Shown: positions 1 through 7,057 of the stretch, piece after piece
Layout of the letters: every line of letters starts with the position of its first letter
Numbering within the stretch: the stretch's first letter is position 1
DNA from: Bacteroidales bacterium
GTDB taxonomy: Bacteria > Bacteroidota > Bacteroidia > Bacteroidales > WCHB1-69
Reading direction: 5' to 3'
Assembly: GCA_012519525.1 (NCBI GenBank)
Contig: JAAYQB010000142.1
Span: forward strand, 1-18,529
DNA length: 18,529 bases
Notes under the pieces: generated by a model
Databases searched by the model: none
What the model saw: the letters and a program-made list of their open reading frames with translations, nothing else
What the model was told of the DNA's origin: nothing
Translations under genes and position numbers: made by a program

Positions 1-34
1 TGCTCATATTGGTTAATTGTTATTTTTACAGTTG

Positions 35-63
35 CAAAATTAACCAAAAAGGGGCTAATTCAA
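35..63 (-). promoter_or_regulatory. Bacteroidota-type promoter for a gene leaving the left edge
   Basis: On the minus strand a TTG (63-61) is followed after 18 nt by TAATTTTG (42-35), matching the Bacteroidota -33 TTG / -7 TAnnTTTG pattern. About 28 nt further on the minus strand reads ATG at 7-5 followed by AGC, so a leftward gene may begin at base 7 and run out of the window; only two codons are visible, so nothing can be said about its product. The -33 element lies inside the loop of the adjacent terminator hairpin. The start is an inference from promoter position. Confidence 0.4.
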
Positions 64-88
64 AAAAGAATTAAGCCCCTTTTTTTTA
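46..88. terminator. Bidirectional rho-independent terminator
   Basis: A GC-rich stem flanked by A and T tracts: AAAAAGGGGCTAATTC (46-61) pairs with GAATTAAGCCCCTTTTT (68-84) with one bulged A and a six-base A loop, followed by more T. The A tract on the left arm makes it a good terminator in both directions. On the minus strand it would end any transcript coming from the promoter-like site at 155-183. On the plus strand it would end a gene lying left of the window. Confidence 0.8.
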
Positions 89-149
89 CCACCCTAAAAA
101 ACTTTTATCGGACAGCAATGATTTTTTTTATACAATTAAATAAATTTGA
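46..149 (-). ncRNA. Candidate small RNA of about 100 nt
   Basis: This stretch lies between a good minus-strand promoter match (155-183) and a strong terminator (46-88), and has no start codon followed by a meaningful reading frame on the minus strand. A transcript beginning near 149 would be about 100 nt and end in the GGGGCTTAATTC hairpin with a U tract. This is the usual signature of an independently transcribed small RNA. No known RNA family is recognised; 6S, tmRNA, SRP and RNase P features are absent. The alternative is a leader or a chance promoter-like match in AT-rich DNA. Confidence 0.25.
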
Positions 150-154
150 ATATG

Positions 155-183
155 CAAATGTATAAAATATTTTTAATAAGCAA
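155..183 (-). promoter_or_regulatory. Promoter-like site, TTG-N18-TACATTTG
   Basis: On the minus strand TTG (183-181) and TACATTTG (162-155, followed by C) are separated by 18 nt, the same spacing as the site at 35-63. No open reading frame follows before the terminator at 46-88, which suggests a non-coding transcript. TACATTTG is a full match to TAnnTTTG, but in DNA this AT-rich chance matches are frequent. Confidence 0.35.
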
Positions 184-223
184 GCTATATTTATTAATAA
201 ATTTTTGTTAAAAAATATAGCTT
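182..223. repeat. 11-bp perfect inverted repeat
   Basis: AAGCTATATTT (182-192) is repeated in inverse orientation as AAATATAGCTT (213-223) around a 20-nt AT-rich spacer. It sits in the gene-free 1-318 stretch, between the terminator of the M16 peptidase transcript and the small-RNA candidate; its left arm overlaps the -33 element of that candidate's promoter. It could be an operator or a hairpin. Apart from the two terminators and two promoter-like sites, the rest of 1-318 shows nothing recognisable. Confidence 0.4.
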
Positions 224-267
224 TGATAATCAAGAGAAAATAGGGTAGGAGAGTAAAAGTAATAGCC

Positions 268-298
268 AAAAAAAAGAGGGTTTTTGCCCTCTTTTTAT
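268..298 (-). terminator. Rho-independent terminator of the dnaX-M16 transcript
   Basis: GAGGG (276-280) pairs with CCCTC (287-291) around a six-base loop, and the stem is extended by A (271-275) and T (292-296) tracts. Read on the minus strand it is a short GC stem followed by eight T residues. It lies about 22 nt beyond the stop codon of the M16 peptidase gene, which is where that transcript should end. Confidence 0.8.
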
Positions 299-318
299 GT
301 TCATCATTGATTGGTTTA

Positions 319-3234
319 TTATTTTTTCTTCTTTTTTGTGTCTTTTTGATGTATGTTTTCATCAGTTGCAACTTCTTCTTCTTCCGCATTGTTTTCTTCT
401 TTATTTACTTTTTCCTTTTTCGATTCTTTTTTCTCAGGGTATTGATATACGGCAACATAATGCTTGGTGTTGAAGAGAGGTTGGATAACACTGAGTATAT
501 CTTTGACTGTTAATTTTTCTAAGAGTTCTTGATAAGAAATGTATTCATTTAAAGGATCACCGTTAAAATATTGTTCTGAGATGTAGTTTTTCCAATATGT
601 ATTCTTTTTGAGATTTACTTCAAGTGATTTTTTTATTTGTTCTTTTGCTTTTTGCAGTTCTTCTTTGGAAAAACCTTTTGTCAACAATTTGTTATAAATA
701 CCAAAAATTGTTTTACTGATTTTTTTTGTTTTTTTAGGATCGCAATTAATATATACGAGAGAAGTATAAGTGGTTTCAGGATATTTAGTGTACTGAAATT
801 GAAGAGCAGGCGAGTAAGTTCCTCCCATTTTTTCTCTAATAATTTCATAAAGTTTGATTTGCAATATTTCTTTAAAAATATCCAAACATAGATTGGTTTT
901 AGTATTCCATTCATATTCATTGTCTAAAGCAATAGCTACAGAGCTTTTATTATCCATTCCTACATAAATATTTACTTCTTTTGTTTCGTCAGGGAAGCCG
1001 TAATACACATTTTTAAATATTTCTTTTTTGTCAGATGTCGGCAAACTACCTAAATACTTTTCAAAGAGAGGTAAAATAGTATCTTCTTTGATGTTCCCAA
1101 CAAAGGTGAAAATTAAATTACTAGCATTACCGAAGCGATCTTTATAAATATCCAATGCTTGTTTATAAGTGGCGTTGTTAATAAAAGTTTCACTGGGAAT
1201 TGCTATGCTACGCGGATCATTTTGATTGAGTGTTTTATTAAGTGTATCAATAAATACAAATAGGGGATTTCCTGTGATGAATTTCAATTGATTTTTAGTT
1301 TCTGATATAACAGCTTGAAATGCAGTTTCATCAAATCGAGGGGCATCAAAATATAAATACAATAGCTGTAGCATAGTTTCGATATCTTTTGGCGTACTGC
1401 TGCCGTAGAAACCATTGGCTATAGGATTGATAAAAGGGGTAATACTGATATTTTTTCCTTTTAGTTTTTTATTTAAAGCTACATAATCAAACTCGCCTAA
1501 TCCCGAACGTTCGACTAAAGCAACTGCAAATAGAGTAGAGGGGAAATCGTACAAAGAATACAAAGACGAACCGCCCGGTGCTTGAGCTGTCATTAATATT
1601 TCATCATCTTTAAAATCAGTGGGTTTAATGATAAATTTAATGCCGTTTCCCAATGTGTATTCTGTTGCTGCTATGTCTGTAAGTTTTTTTGAAGCAATTA
1701 TTTTCGAGCCTGTTAATTCTTTATTTATTAATGGTTCTTCTTTATAGTTATCAACATAAGGATTTACTTTTTTATATTCTTCTTTTTTAAGAATTTCTTT
1801 GGTTTCGGCTTCGGTAAGAATGTGTAAATCTTTTTTCTCAGGACCTAAAATTACAATCACAAAATTCTCGTCGGTTATCCATTGTTTTGCCAAATTACTT
1901 ATTTCAGCAACATTAATCGTTTCCATTAATTTTTTAGCTTGAATATAGCTTAATTTAGCTCCCATAATAGGGGATTCTCGTAAGAAATTATTGACATAAT
2001 TGCTTGCTAACGATGATGATAGTGTTTTTTCTGCTTCATTGGCTGCTTTTTCCATTCTTGCTAATAATTCTTCTTTTGCTCTTGCCAATTCGCTTTCTAA
2101 AAAGCCATGTTGTTTAACTCTTTCCTCTTCTTCAAGCAGCATTAGTAGAGCTTCTTTCATTTTATTTTCTTTAGCTACAGCATAACCCATGTATGCATCT
2201 ATTTTGCCAACGAAATTGCTATAACTATTTCCGGCTTGTATAACGGGACAGGCAGGATTTTGTTGAATTTCATCAAACCTTTCGTTAATCATCATATTGT
2301 ATAGATTGTGCATCAGTTGAGTGCGGTAATCTTGTAAGGTTTTAGGCGTAAATCCTTTGTGTTTACGTATAGTCAAAATCTGACTATGTGTTGCTTCTTT
2401 ATCGGTAGCTCTTGCTATGAGTACTTTTTTGTTTTCGCCAATAGGATGCATGATTTTTTCGGGAGCATCAGCCGGATTTTCTAAATGAGTAAAAAGTTCT
2501 TTGATTTTCTTTTCCGCATAATCAACATCTATATCTCCTACGACAATAATAGCTTGTAGATTAGGGCGATACCATGTTTTATAGAAATTGCGAAGCGTTT
2601 CATGTTTAAAGGATTTTAAATTTTCATAAGTACCTATGGGTAATCTTTCAGCGTAAAGAGAATTGGTAAATACGACCGGAAACCATACTTTTCTCATGCG
2701 TTCGTCTGCATTTTTTCCTAATCGCCATTCTTCGATAATCACACCTCGTTCAGCATCAATCTCTTTACTTTCCATTGATAGGTAAGCTGCCCAATCTTGT
2801 AAAACCAAAAAGCCGGTATCCAATTGATTGATATTATCAGTTGGAACTGTTAGCATATACACTGTCTCATCAAAACTTGTATAGGCATTGATGTCGCCGC
2901 CAAAACGCATTCCTATCGATTGCATATAGCTGATTAAGTCATTCTTTTTAAAATGCTTACTTCCATTAAAAGCCATGTGTTCGGCAAAGTGTGCCAATCC
3001 TACTTGCTCGTCGGTTTCTTGCATAGAGCCGGCTTTAACAACTAAACGTAATTCGACACGTTTTTCAGGTTTGGAATTTTTATGGATATAATATACTAAA
3101 CCATTGTCTAATTTCCCGATTTTAACTTTGGGGTCTATGGGTAATTCTTTTTCTAAATTAATAGGTTGTTGTGAAAAAGAATAGGATATAATAAAACTAA
3201 TGATTGTTATTATAAAAAATCTGATTTTATACAT
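319..3234 (-). CDS. Secreted M16 family zinc metallopeptidase (PqqL-like, two-halved)
   Basis: A 971-residue exported metallopeptidase of the insulinase/pitrilysin clan. Residues 1-21 are a signal peptide (hydrophobic core, FSQQ cleavage region), so it should act in the periplasm or at the outer membrane. The inverted zinc site HFAEH lies at 82-86, followed 76 residues later by E162 in AERGVIIEEW, the expected third ligand. The N-terminal half carries the catalytic domain and a first inactive domain; the C-terminal half repeats the fold and has GGTYS at 804-808, the region that supplies conserved substrate-binding residues in this clan. The length fits the ~930-950-residue PqqL-like proteins. 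The odd part is a 38-residue tail (934-971) made almost only of K and E, ending in five lysines. The gene follows dnaX by 20 nt on the same strand and is probably co-transcribed with it. Substrate unknown; peptide or protein degradation is inferred from the family. Confidence 0.92.
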   Translation of the reverse strand: MYKIRFFIITIISFIISYSFSQQPINLEKELPIDPKVKIGKLDNGLVYYIHKNSKPEKRVELRLVVKAGSMQETDEQVGLAHFAEHMAFNGSKHFKKNDLISYMQSIGMRFGGDINAYTSFDETVYMLTVPTDNINQLDTGFLVLQDWAAYLSMESKEIDAERGVIIEEWRLGKNADERMRKVWFPVVFTNSLYAERLPIGTYENLKSFKHETLRNFYKTWYRPNLQAIIVVGDIDVDYAEKKIKELFTHLENPADAPEKIMHPIGENKKVLIARATDKEATHSQILTIRKHKGFTPKTLQDYRTQLMHNLYNMMINERFDEIQQNPACPVIQAGNSYSNFVGKIDAYMGYAVAKENKMKEALLMLLEEEERVKQHGFLESELARAKEELLARMEKAANEAEKTLSSSLASNYVNNFLRESPIMGAKLSYIQAKKLMETINVAEISNLAKQWITDENFVIVILGPEKKDLHILTEAETKEILKKEEYKKVNPYVDNYKEEPLINKELTGSKIIASKKLTDIAATEYTLGNGIKFIIKPTDFKDDEILMTAQAPGGSSLYSLYDFPSTLFAVALVERSGLGEFDYVALNKKLKGKNISITPFINPIANGFYGSSTPKDIETMLQLLYLYFDAPRFDETAFQAVISETKNQLKFITGNPLFVFIDTLNKTLNQNDPRSIAIPSETFINNATYKQALDIYKDRFGNASNLIFTFVGNIKEDTILPLFEKYLGSLPTSDKKEIFKNVYYGFPDETKEVNIYVGMDNKSSVAIALDNEYEWNTKTNLCLDIFKEILQIKLYEIIREKMGGTYSPALQFQYTKYPETTYTSLVYINCDPKKTKKISKTIFGIYNKLLTKGFSKEELQKAKEQIKKSLEVNLKKNTYWKNYISEQYFNGDPLNEYISYQELLEKLTVKDILSVIQPLFNTKHYVAVYQYPEKKESKKEKVNKEENNAEEEEVATDENIHQKDTKKKKK

Positions 3235-3254
3235 AAATAGTATGTGTTATAATG

Positions 3255-5009
3255 TTAAAAAATATTTAAATTTAAATTCTGCTTCAGTGTGAATAAGTTA
3301 TTATTGCTTTCTGCCATTTTTTTAAATTTTTCATCGGGGTCTATTATTGTGGTGTGAGTTTTTATCTCCGAATTAATAGCTATGTTATAAGTAAAATTAA
3401 TGTCTGTTTCCGTACTTATAATACGCAAAAGTGCAGGCATAACATTTTTGATTTCTTTTTCAGCAATTGAATTAGCAACTTCAAAATAGAGTTTATCTTC
3501 TTTTATTACAGGTGGTTGATTGTTGAGCAACATTCTGGCAGCATAGCTATTGGGTGTTGCATTTTCGACATAGGTTTTCCAGTTTTCCGTTATTAGCTCA
3601 ATAGGATCTTGAGTGATACAGACACAATTTTCCTCAGCTTCTTCAACTTTAGGTTCATTGACTTCGTAATTAATTTCATGGGTCGTATTTTTGTTATCCT
3701 TGTTTTCGGTTGATTCAGTATTTGTAGGCTGTTTTTCTTTTTCTAACAAAGACTTAATATTGGTAGTTTGTATAGGTGTAACTTCTTGTTTTACAGTTCT
3801 CTTAAAACTTGTCTTGCTTTCATTTGTTGTTAAAGGGGGTATTTCTGTTTTTAAAGGTTTGTTTTCCGTAGTTTGAAAAGTATTGTTTGTCTTTAGTTCT
3901 TTAGTGGGATTACTTGCTTTGATTTTTTTTTTGACGCACATCATTAATGCTAATTCTACATGTAATCGCTTATTATTAGAGCTTTTATAAGTCGTACTGC
4001 ATCTATTAAAAATATCTAAATATTCTAATAAGACGGAAGTTTCTACTTGTTTTGCTTGTTCTATATATTGCAGGGATATATTATCACCTGTTTCTAATAA
4101 ATCATTGACTCCTAATTTACAAATCATTAGATTACGTATATGCTCGCTGATACTTTCAATGAAGCGTAAACCGTCAAACCCTTTTTCTATAATATCATTA
4201 AACTGAATTAATACATCAGCCAAATCCCCATCGTTGAGGGCTTTAATCATTTTGAAAAAGTATTTAAAATCAATGATGTTAAGATTTTCAATAATGGTAT
4301 CGTAAGAGATGTTTCCATTGGAAAAATTGACGGCTTGATCGAAAATAGAAAGGGCATCACGAAGACTTCCATCTGCTTTTTGTGCGATGATTTCGAAAGC
4401 AGCTTTTTCGAATGTTACTCCTTCTTCATGGGCTACATATTCTAAGTGATGTACAATGTCGTTAGTTGTAATTCTTTTAAAATCAAATATTTGACATCGA
4501 GATAAAATGGTAGGAATAATTTTATGTTTTTCGGTAGTCGCAAGAATGAATTTTACATAAGGTGGCGGTTCTTCTAATGTTTTTAAAAAAGCGTTGAATG
4601 CTGCAGAACTTAACATGTGCACCTCGTCGATAATGTAAACTTTGTAAGTAGCTCCTTGCGGTAATATGCGTACTTGTTCCACTAAATTGCGCATATCGTC
4701 TACGCCGCTATTGGAAGCAGCGTCAAGTTCGAAAAAATTAAACGAAGCCGATTGATTAAACGAGCGACACGATTCACATTGATTGCATGCTTCTCCTTCT
4801 TCTGTGAGTGCTTGGCAGTTGATAGTTTTAGCTAAAACACGTGCACAAGTCGTTTTGCCGACTCCACGAGGACCACAAAATAAAAAAGCCTGTGCGACTT
4901 GATTAGACTTTACAGCATTTTTTAAAGTAGTTGTAATAGAGTCTTGCCCCACTATCGTTTTAAATGTTGAGGGTCGGTATTTTCTTGCTGATACTATAAA
5001 ATTTCCCAT
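3255..5009 (-). CDS. dnaX: DNA polymerase III subunit tau/gamma (DnaX)
   Basis: The clamp-loader ATPase that, with delta and delta-prime, loads the sliding clamp at the replication fork; 584 residues (E. coli tau is 643). Visible motifs: Walker A GPRGVGKT at 46-53; a four-cysteine zinc module C65, C75, C78, C81; Walker B VYIIDEVH at 124-131; sensor-1 region ILATTE at 155-160; and the SRC arginine finger at 170-172. Domain III runs to about residue 358. A low-complexity T/N/E/K-rich linker follows, then a short C-terminal domain (about 460-584). Codons 360-363 contain ten consecutive A (minus strand, 3932-3923) exactly at the domain III/linker boundary, a possible site for producing a short gamma form. 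The start at 5009 is supported by a -7 motif 25 nt upstream. The partner delta-prime gene is in this window on the other strand. Confidence 0.97.
   Translation of the reverse strand: MGNFIVSARKYRPSTFKTIVGQDSITTTLKNAVKSNQVAQAFLFCGPRGVGKTTCARVLAKTINCQALTEEGEACNQCESCRSFNQSASFNFFELDAASNSGVDDMRNLVEQVRILPQGATYKVYIIDEVHMLSSAAFNAFLKTLEEPPPYVKFILATTEKHKIIPTILSRCQIFDFKRITTNDIVHHLEYVAHEEGVTFEKAAFEIIAQKADGSLRDALSIFDQAVNFSNGNISYDTIIENLNIIDFKYFFKMIKALNDGDLADVLIQFNDIIEKGFDGLRFIESISEHIRNLMICKLGVNDLLETGDNISLQYIEQAKQVETSVLLEYLDIFNRCSTTYKSSNNKRLHVELALMMCVKKKIKASNPTKELKTNNTFQTTENKPLKTEIPPLTTNESKTSFKRTVKQEVTPIQTTNIKSLLEKEKQPTNTESTENKDNKNTTHEINYEVNEPKVEEAEENCVCITQDPIELITENWKTYVENATPNSYAARMLLNNQPPVIKEDKLYFEVANSIAEKEIKNVMPALLRIISTETDINFTYNIAINSEIKTHTTIIDPDEKFKKMAESNNNLFTLKQNLNLNIF
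3923..3932 (-). promoter_or_regulatory. A10 slippery tract in dnaX, possible tau/gamma switch
   Basis: The codons for V359-K360-K361-K362-I363 read GTC followed by ten A and TC. One extra A, or a -1 ribosomal shift, gives N-Q-S-K then TAA, a 366-residue product. One missing A gives S-K-Q-V-I-P-L-K-N then TAA, a 371-residue product. Both would retain domains I-III and lose the tau-specific part. Established knowledge: E. coli makes gamma by -1 frameshifting and Thermus by transcriptional slippage on an A tract in dnaX. That this site works the same way is inference. Confidence 0.4.
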
Positions 5010-5034
5010 TAAAATAAATATGAAATATACTTTG

Positions 5035-5042
5035 CAAAAGTA
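5035..5042 (-). promoter_or_regulatory. -7 promoter element of dnaX
   Basis: On the minus strand TACTTTTG followed by C is a full TAnnTTTG match, 25 nt before the dnaX start codon. At the usual 18-nt spacing the -33 position reads TTA rather than TTG, so that element is weak. It would drive dnaX and the M16 peptidase gene. Confidence 0.5.
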
Positions 5043-5183
5043 CTAAAAAAAAGTGAAAAATAAAAAAGATATTAGTATTTTCAGAAAAATAAATAGGCAT
5101 AATAATCGAAGGATGTCAGACTTGAAAAAAGCAACGGAATGTTTTCTTTTATTATTTAATTATTAGGTTTTTATGGGTTTTGT

Positions 5184-5498
5184 TTATAGAAAACCCAATT
5201 CTAATTTTGCCGCATCAGAAAGTTTGTTCATGCTCCAAGGAGGTGAAAAGGTTAGTTGGATAGTTACTTTTTCAATTTCGGGGATATTTTTGATTTGCTG
5301 TTGTATTGTAGCAGGTAAGTTTTCGGCTTCCGGACAATTGGGAGCCGTTAATGTCATCGTGATAGTTACTTCTTTGTTATTTTGGAAGGATATATCGTAT
5401 ATCAATCCGAGGTCCCAAATGCTAATAGGAATTTCAGGATCATAAATTTGTTTTAAAACATTGATAATGTCATTTTTTAAAGCTTCTTTGCTTTTCAT
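5184..5498 (-). CDS. DUF59/MIP18-family SUF-associated Fe-S assembly protein
   Basis: A 104-residue single-domain protein of the DUF59 (PaaD/SufT/MIP18) family, acting in the cytoplasm in Fe-S cluster maturation. Signature stretches are DPEIP at 20-24, LGLIYD at 30-35, TAPNCPEAE at 51-59 with the conserved Cys at 55, and FSPPW at 84-88. The length matches stand-alone members often annotated as SUF system proteins. It is the last gene of the five-gene unit, 28 nt after sufE. That placement supports a role in the SUF pathway rather than in phenylacetate degradation, where the related PaaD acts. The exact step is not established; a cluster-transfer or maturation role is inferred from the family. 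Confidence 0.88.
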   Translation of the reverse strand: MKSKEALKNDIINVLKQIYDPEIPISIWDLGLIYDISFQNNKEVTITMTLTAPNCPEAENLPATIQQQIKNIPEIEKVTIQLTFSPPWSMNKLSDAAKLELGFL

Positions 5499-5526
5499 GT
5501 GTTAAAATTAATTTAGCATGTTCGTT

Positions 5527-5958
5527 TCATGATTTTTTTTCTTTATCTTTAAAAGCAATAGCATATAATTTTATTTGCTTAATCATAGATACCAATCCGT
5601 TAGAGCGGGTAGGAGACAAGTGATTTTTCAAACCGATGGTATCTATATAAGTTAATTCGGCTTTAATGATATCGTCGGGCGATTGTCCTGAAAGTACTCG
5701 AATTAAAAGATTAACAATTCCTTTGGTAATAATAGCATCGCTATCGGCTTTAAAATAGATAAGTCCGTCTTTGTATTCGGCATGTAGCCAAAGGTTTGAC
5801 TGACATCCTGAAATTAAATAGGCTTCTGTTTTGTATTCATCACTAATAATGGGCAATGATTTTCCTAATTCAATGATATAGTTATATTTGTCCATCCATT
5901 CGTCGAAACATGCAAATTCTTCGATTATTTCGTTTTCAATTTCTTCTATTTTTTTCAT
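5527..5958 (-). CDS. sufE: SufE, cysteine desulfurase sulfur acceptor
   Basis: A 143-residue protein that takes persulfide sulfur from the desulfurase SufS and passes it to the SufBCD scaffold. The active-site motif SGCQSNLWL is present, with the acceptor cysteine at 52, essentially the position in E. coli SufE. The C-terminal helices (including HLSPTRSNGLVSM) also match the family, and the length is typical. Its ATG overlaps the aroC stop codon as ATGA (5958-5955), so the two genes are probably translationally coupled. The partner sufS and sufBCD genes are not in the window. Confidence 0.95.
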   Translation of the reverse strand: MKKIEEIENEIIEEFACFDEWMDKYNYIIELGKSLPIISDEYKTEAYLISGCQSNLWLHAEYKDGLIYFKADSDAIITKGIVNLLIRVLSGQSPDDIIKAELTYIDTIGLKNHLSPTRSNGLVSMIKQIKLYAIAFKDKEKKS

Positions 5959-7034
5959 ACAATGGTGTTTTTATAAGCGTTAAAACGTAATAAATGATCT
6001 GCTAAAACCAAAGCAGTCATGGCTTCTACTATAGGTATTACGCGTGGTACTACGCATACATCATGTCTGCCTCCGGCTTTATATATTTTATTATTTCCTT
6101 TTGTATCTATACTTTGTTGGTCTTGCATAATGGAAGGAATAGGTTTGAAAGCTATTGAAAAACAGATGTCTTCACCGTTGCTGATTCCTCCTTGTATGCC
6201 TCCCGAATAGTTGTTTTTTGTTTGAAAATTAGTGTTATATATATCGTTATGTTTTGTTCCTTTCATGCTTACTGCTCTAAATCCGCTTCCAAATTCAATT
6301 CCTTTAGCGGCAGGAATACTTAGCATAGCTTTTGCCAAATCGGCATTTAGTTTATCAAACACAGGTTCGCCCATTCCTATAGGTACATTTTCAACGATAC
6401 AACTTACTTTTGCTCCTATTGTATCTTTTTCAGATTGAATTTGTTGTAGATAATCCATCATTTTTTCATAAGTTGTTGTGCAAGGACAGTATAATGGATT
6501 GGATTGAATGATATTACGATTAGGTTTTTTTATTTTTCTTGTTTTGATATTTCCTATTTGCGAAGTAAAACAATAGATTTCAATACCCAACTGACGTAAT
6601 AACATCATTGCAAAACAACCGCCTACAACGCGAGCAATGGTTTCTCTTGCTGATGCTCTACCGCTTCCTAAAGCGTTGTCGGTACCATATTTTTTCCAAT
6701 AAGTATAATGGGCATGAGAAGGTTTCAGTACATCTTGATTTTCTATGTAATGAGATAAATTCACATCTTTATTTTTTATAATAAATGCAATAGGAAAACC
6801 ATTTGTTTTATCCTTATTAATGCCTGAAAGAAATTCTACTTTATCGGGTTCTTTGCGTTGAGAGTTAAAAGTGAAATTGGCGGTTTGTCTGGCTTTTATT
6901 TTTTTTTCAATAAGCTCGTAATCAACATTTAAGTTTGCGGGACATCCGTCAATAATTCCCCCTACGGCATTGCCGTGTGCTTCGCCAAAAGTGGTTAAAC
7001 TAAATAAAACGCCCAGTTGATTTCCAGACATCAT
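5955..7034 (-). CDS. aroC: Chorismate synthase, divergent in its signatures
   Basis: Catalyses the last step of the shikimate pathway, EPSP to chorismate, with reduced FMN as cofactor; 359 residues, normal length. Recognisable stretches: TTFGEAHGNAVGGIIDGCP at 14-32, QRKEPDKVEFLSG at 59-71, SHAHYTYWKKYG at 106-117, GRASARET at 125-132, and GGRHDVCVVPR at 321-331, followed by the VEAM helix. Several usually invariant positions differ: GESHG reads GEAHG, the RRxPGQS loop reads ARQTANF (48-54), and RGGGRS reads LGSGRA (122-127). The catalytic-type H20 and the RHD near 323-325 are kept and the frame is intact, so the gene is probably functional but divergent. Two start codons are adjacent; the second Met gives MSGN, like the usual MAGN. 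An A9 run spans codons 43-46. It follows the zinc-ribbon gene by 23 nt. Confidence 0.93.
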   Translation of the reverse strand: MMSGNQLGVLFSLTTFGEAHGNAVGGIIDGCPANLNVDYELIEKKIKARQTANFTFNSQRKEPDKVEFLSGINKDKTNGFPIAFIIKNKDVNLSHYIENQDVLKPSHAHYTYWKKYGTDNALGSGRASARETIARVVGGCFAMMLLRQLGIEIYCFTSQIGNIKTRKIKKPNRNIIQSNPLYCPCTTTYEKMMDYLQQIQSEKDTIGAKVSCIVENVPIGMGEPVFDKLNADLAKAMLSIPAAKGIEFGSGFRAVSMKGTKHNDIYNTNFQTKNNYSGGIQGGISNGEDICFSIAFKPIPSIMQDQQSIDTKGNNKIYKAGGRHDVCVVPRVIPIVEAMTALVLADHLLRFNAYKNTIV

Positions 7035-7057
7035 ATGTTGAGTTATAGTTTTTTATT

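Noticed and set aside
98..121. Plus-strand codons reading KTFIGQQ then stop, reminiscent of some transposase C-termini
   Set aside because: Only seven residues follow an in-frame stop, with no transposase sequence or terminal repeats nearby; too short to support an insertion-sequence remnant.
105..389. A 94-residue lysine- and phenylalanine-rich minus-strand reading frame
   Set aside because: It overlaps the C-terminal tail of the M16 peptidase gene in another frame and runs through its terminator; the composition is what A/T tracts give by chance.
5175..5196. Hairpin GGGTTTT/AAAACCC at the end of the DUF59 gene
   Set aside because: The 7-bp stem has no T tract on either strand, so a terminator call is not justified although a transcript should end near here. 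The rest of 5010-5183 shows only the dnaX -7 element.
5173..5445. A 90-residue plus-strand frame with hydrophobic stretches
   Set aside because: It is antisense to the well-supported DUF59 gene, has no promoter or family resemblance, and mirrors that gene's codons.
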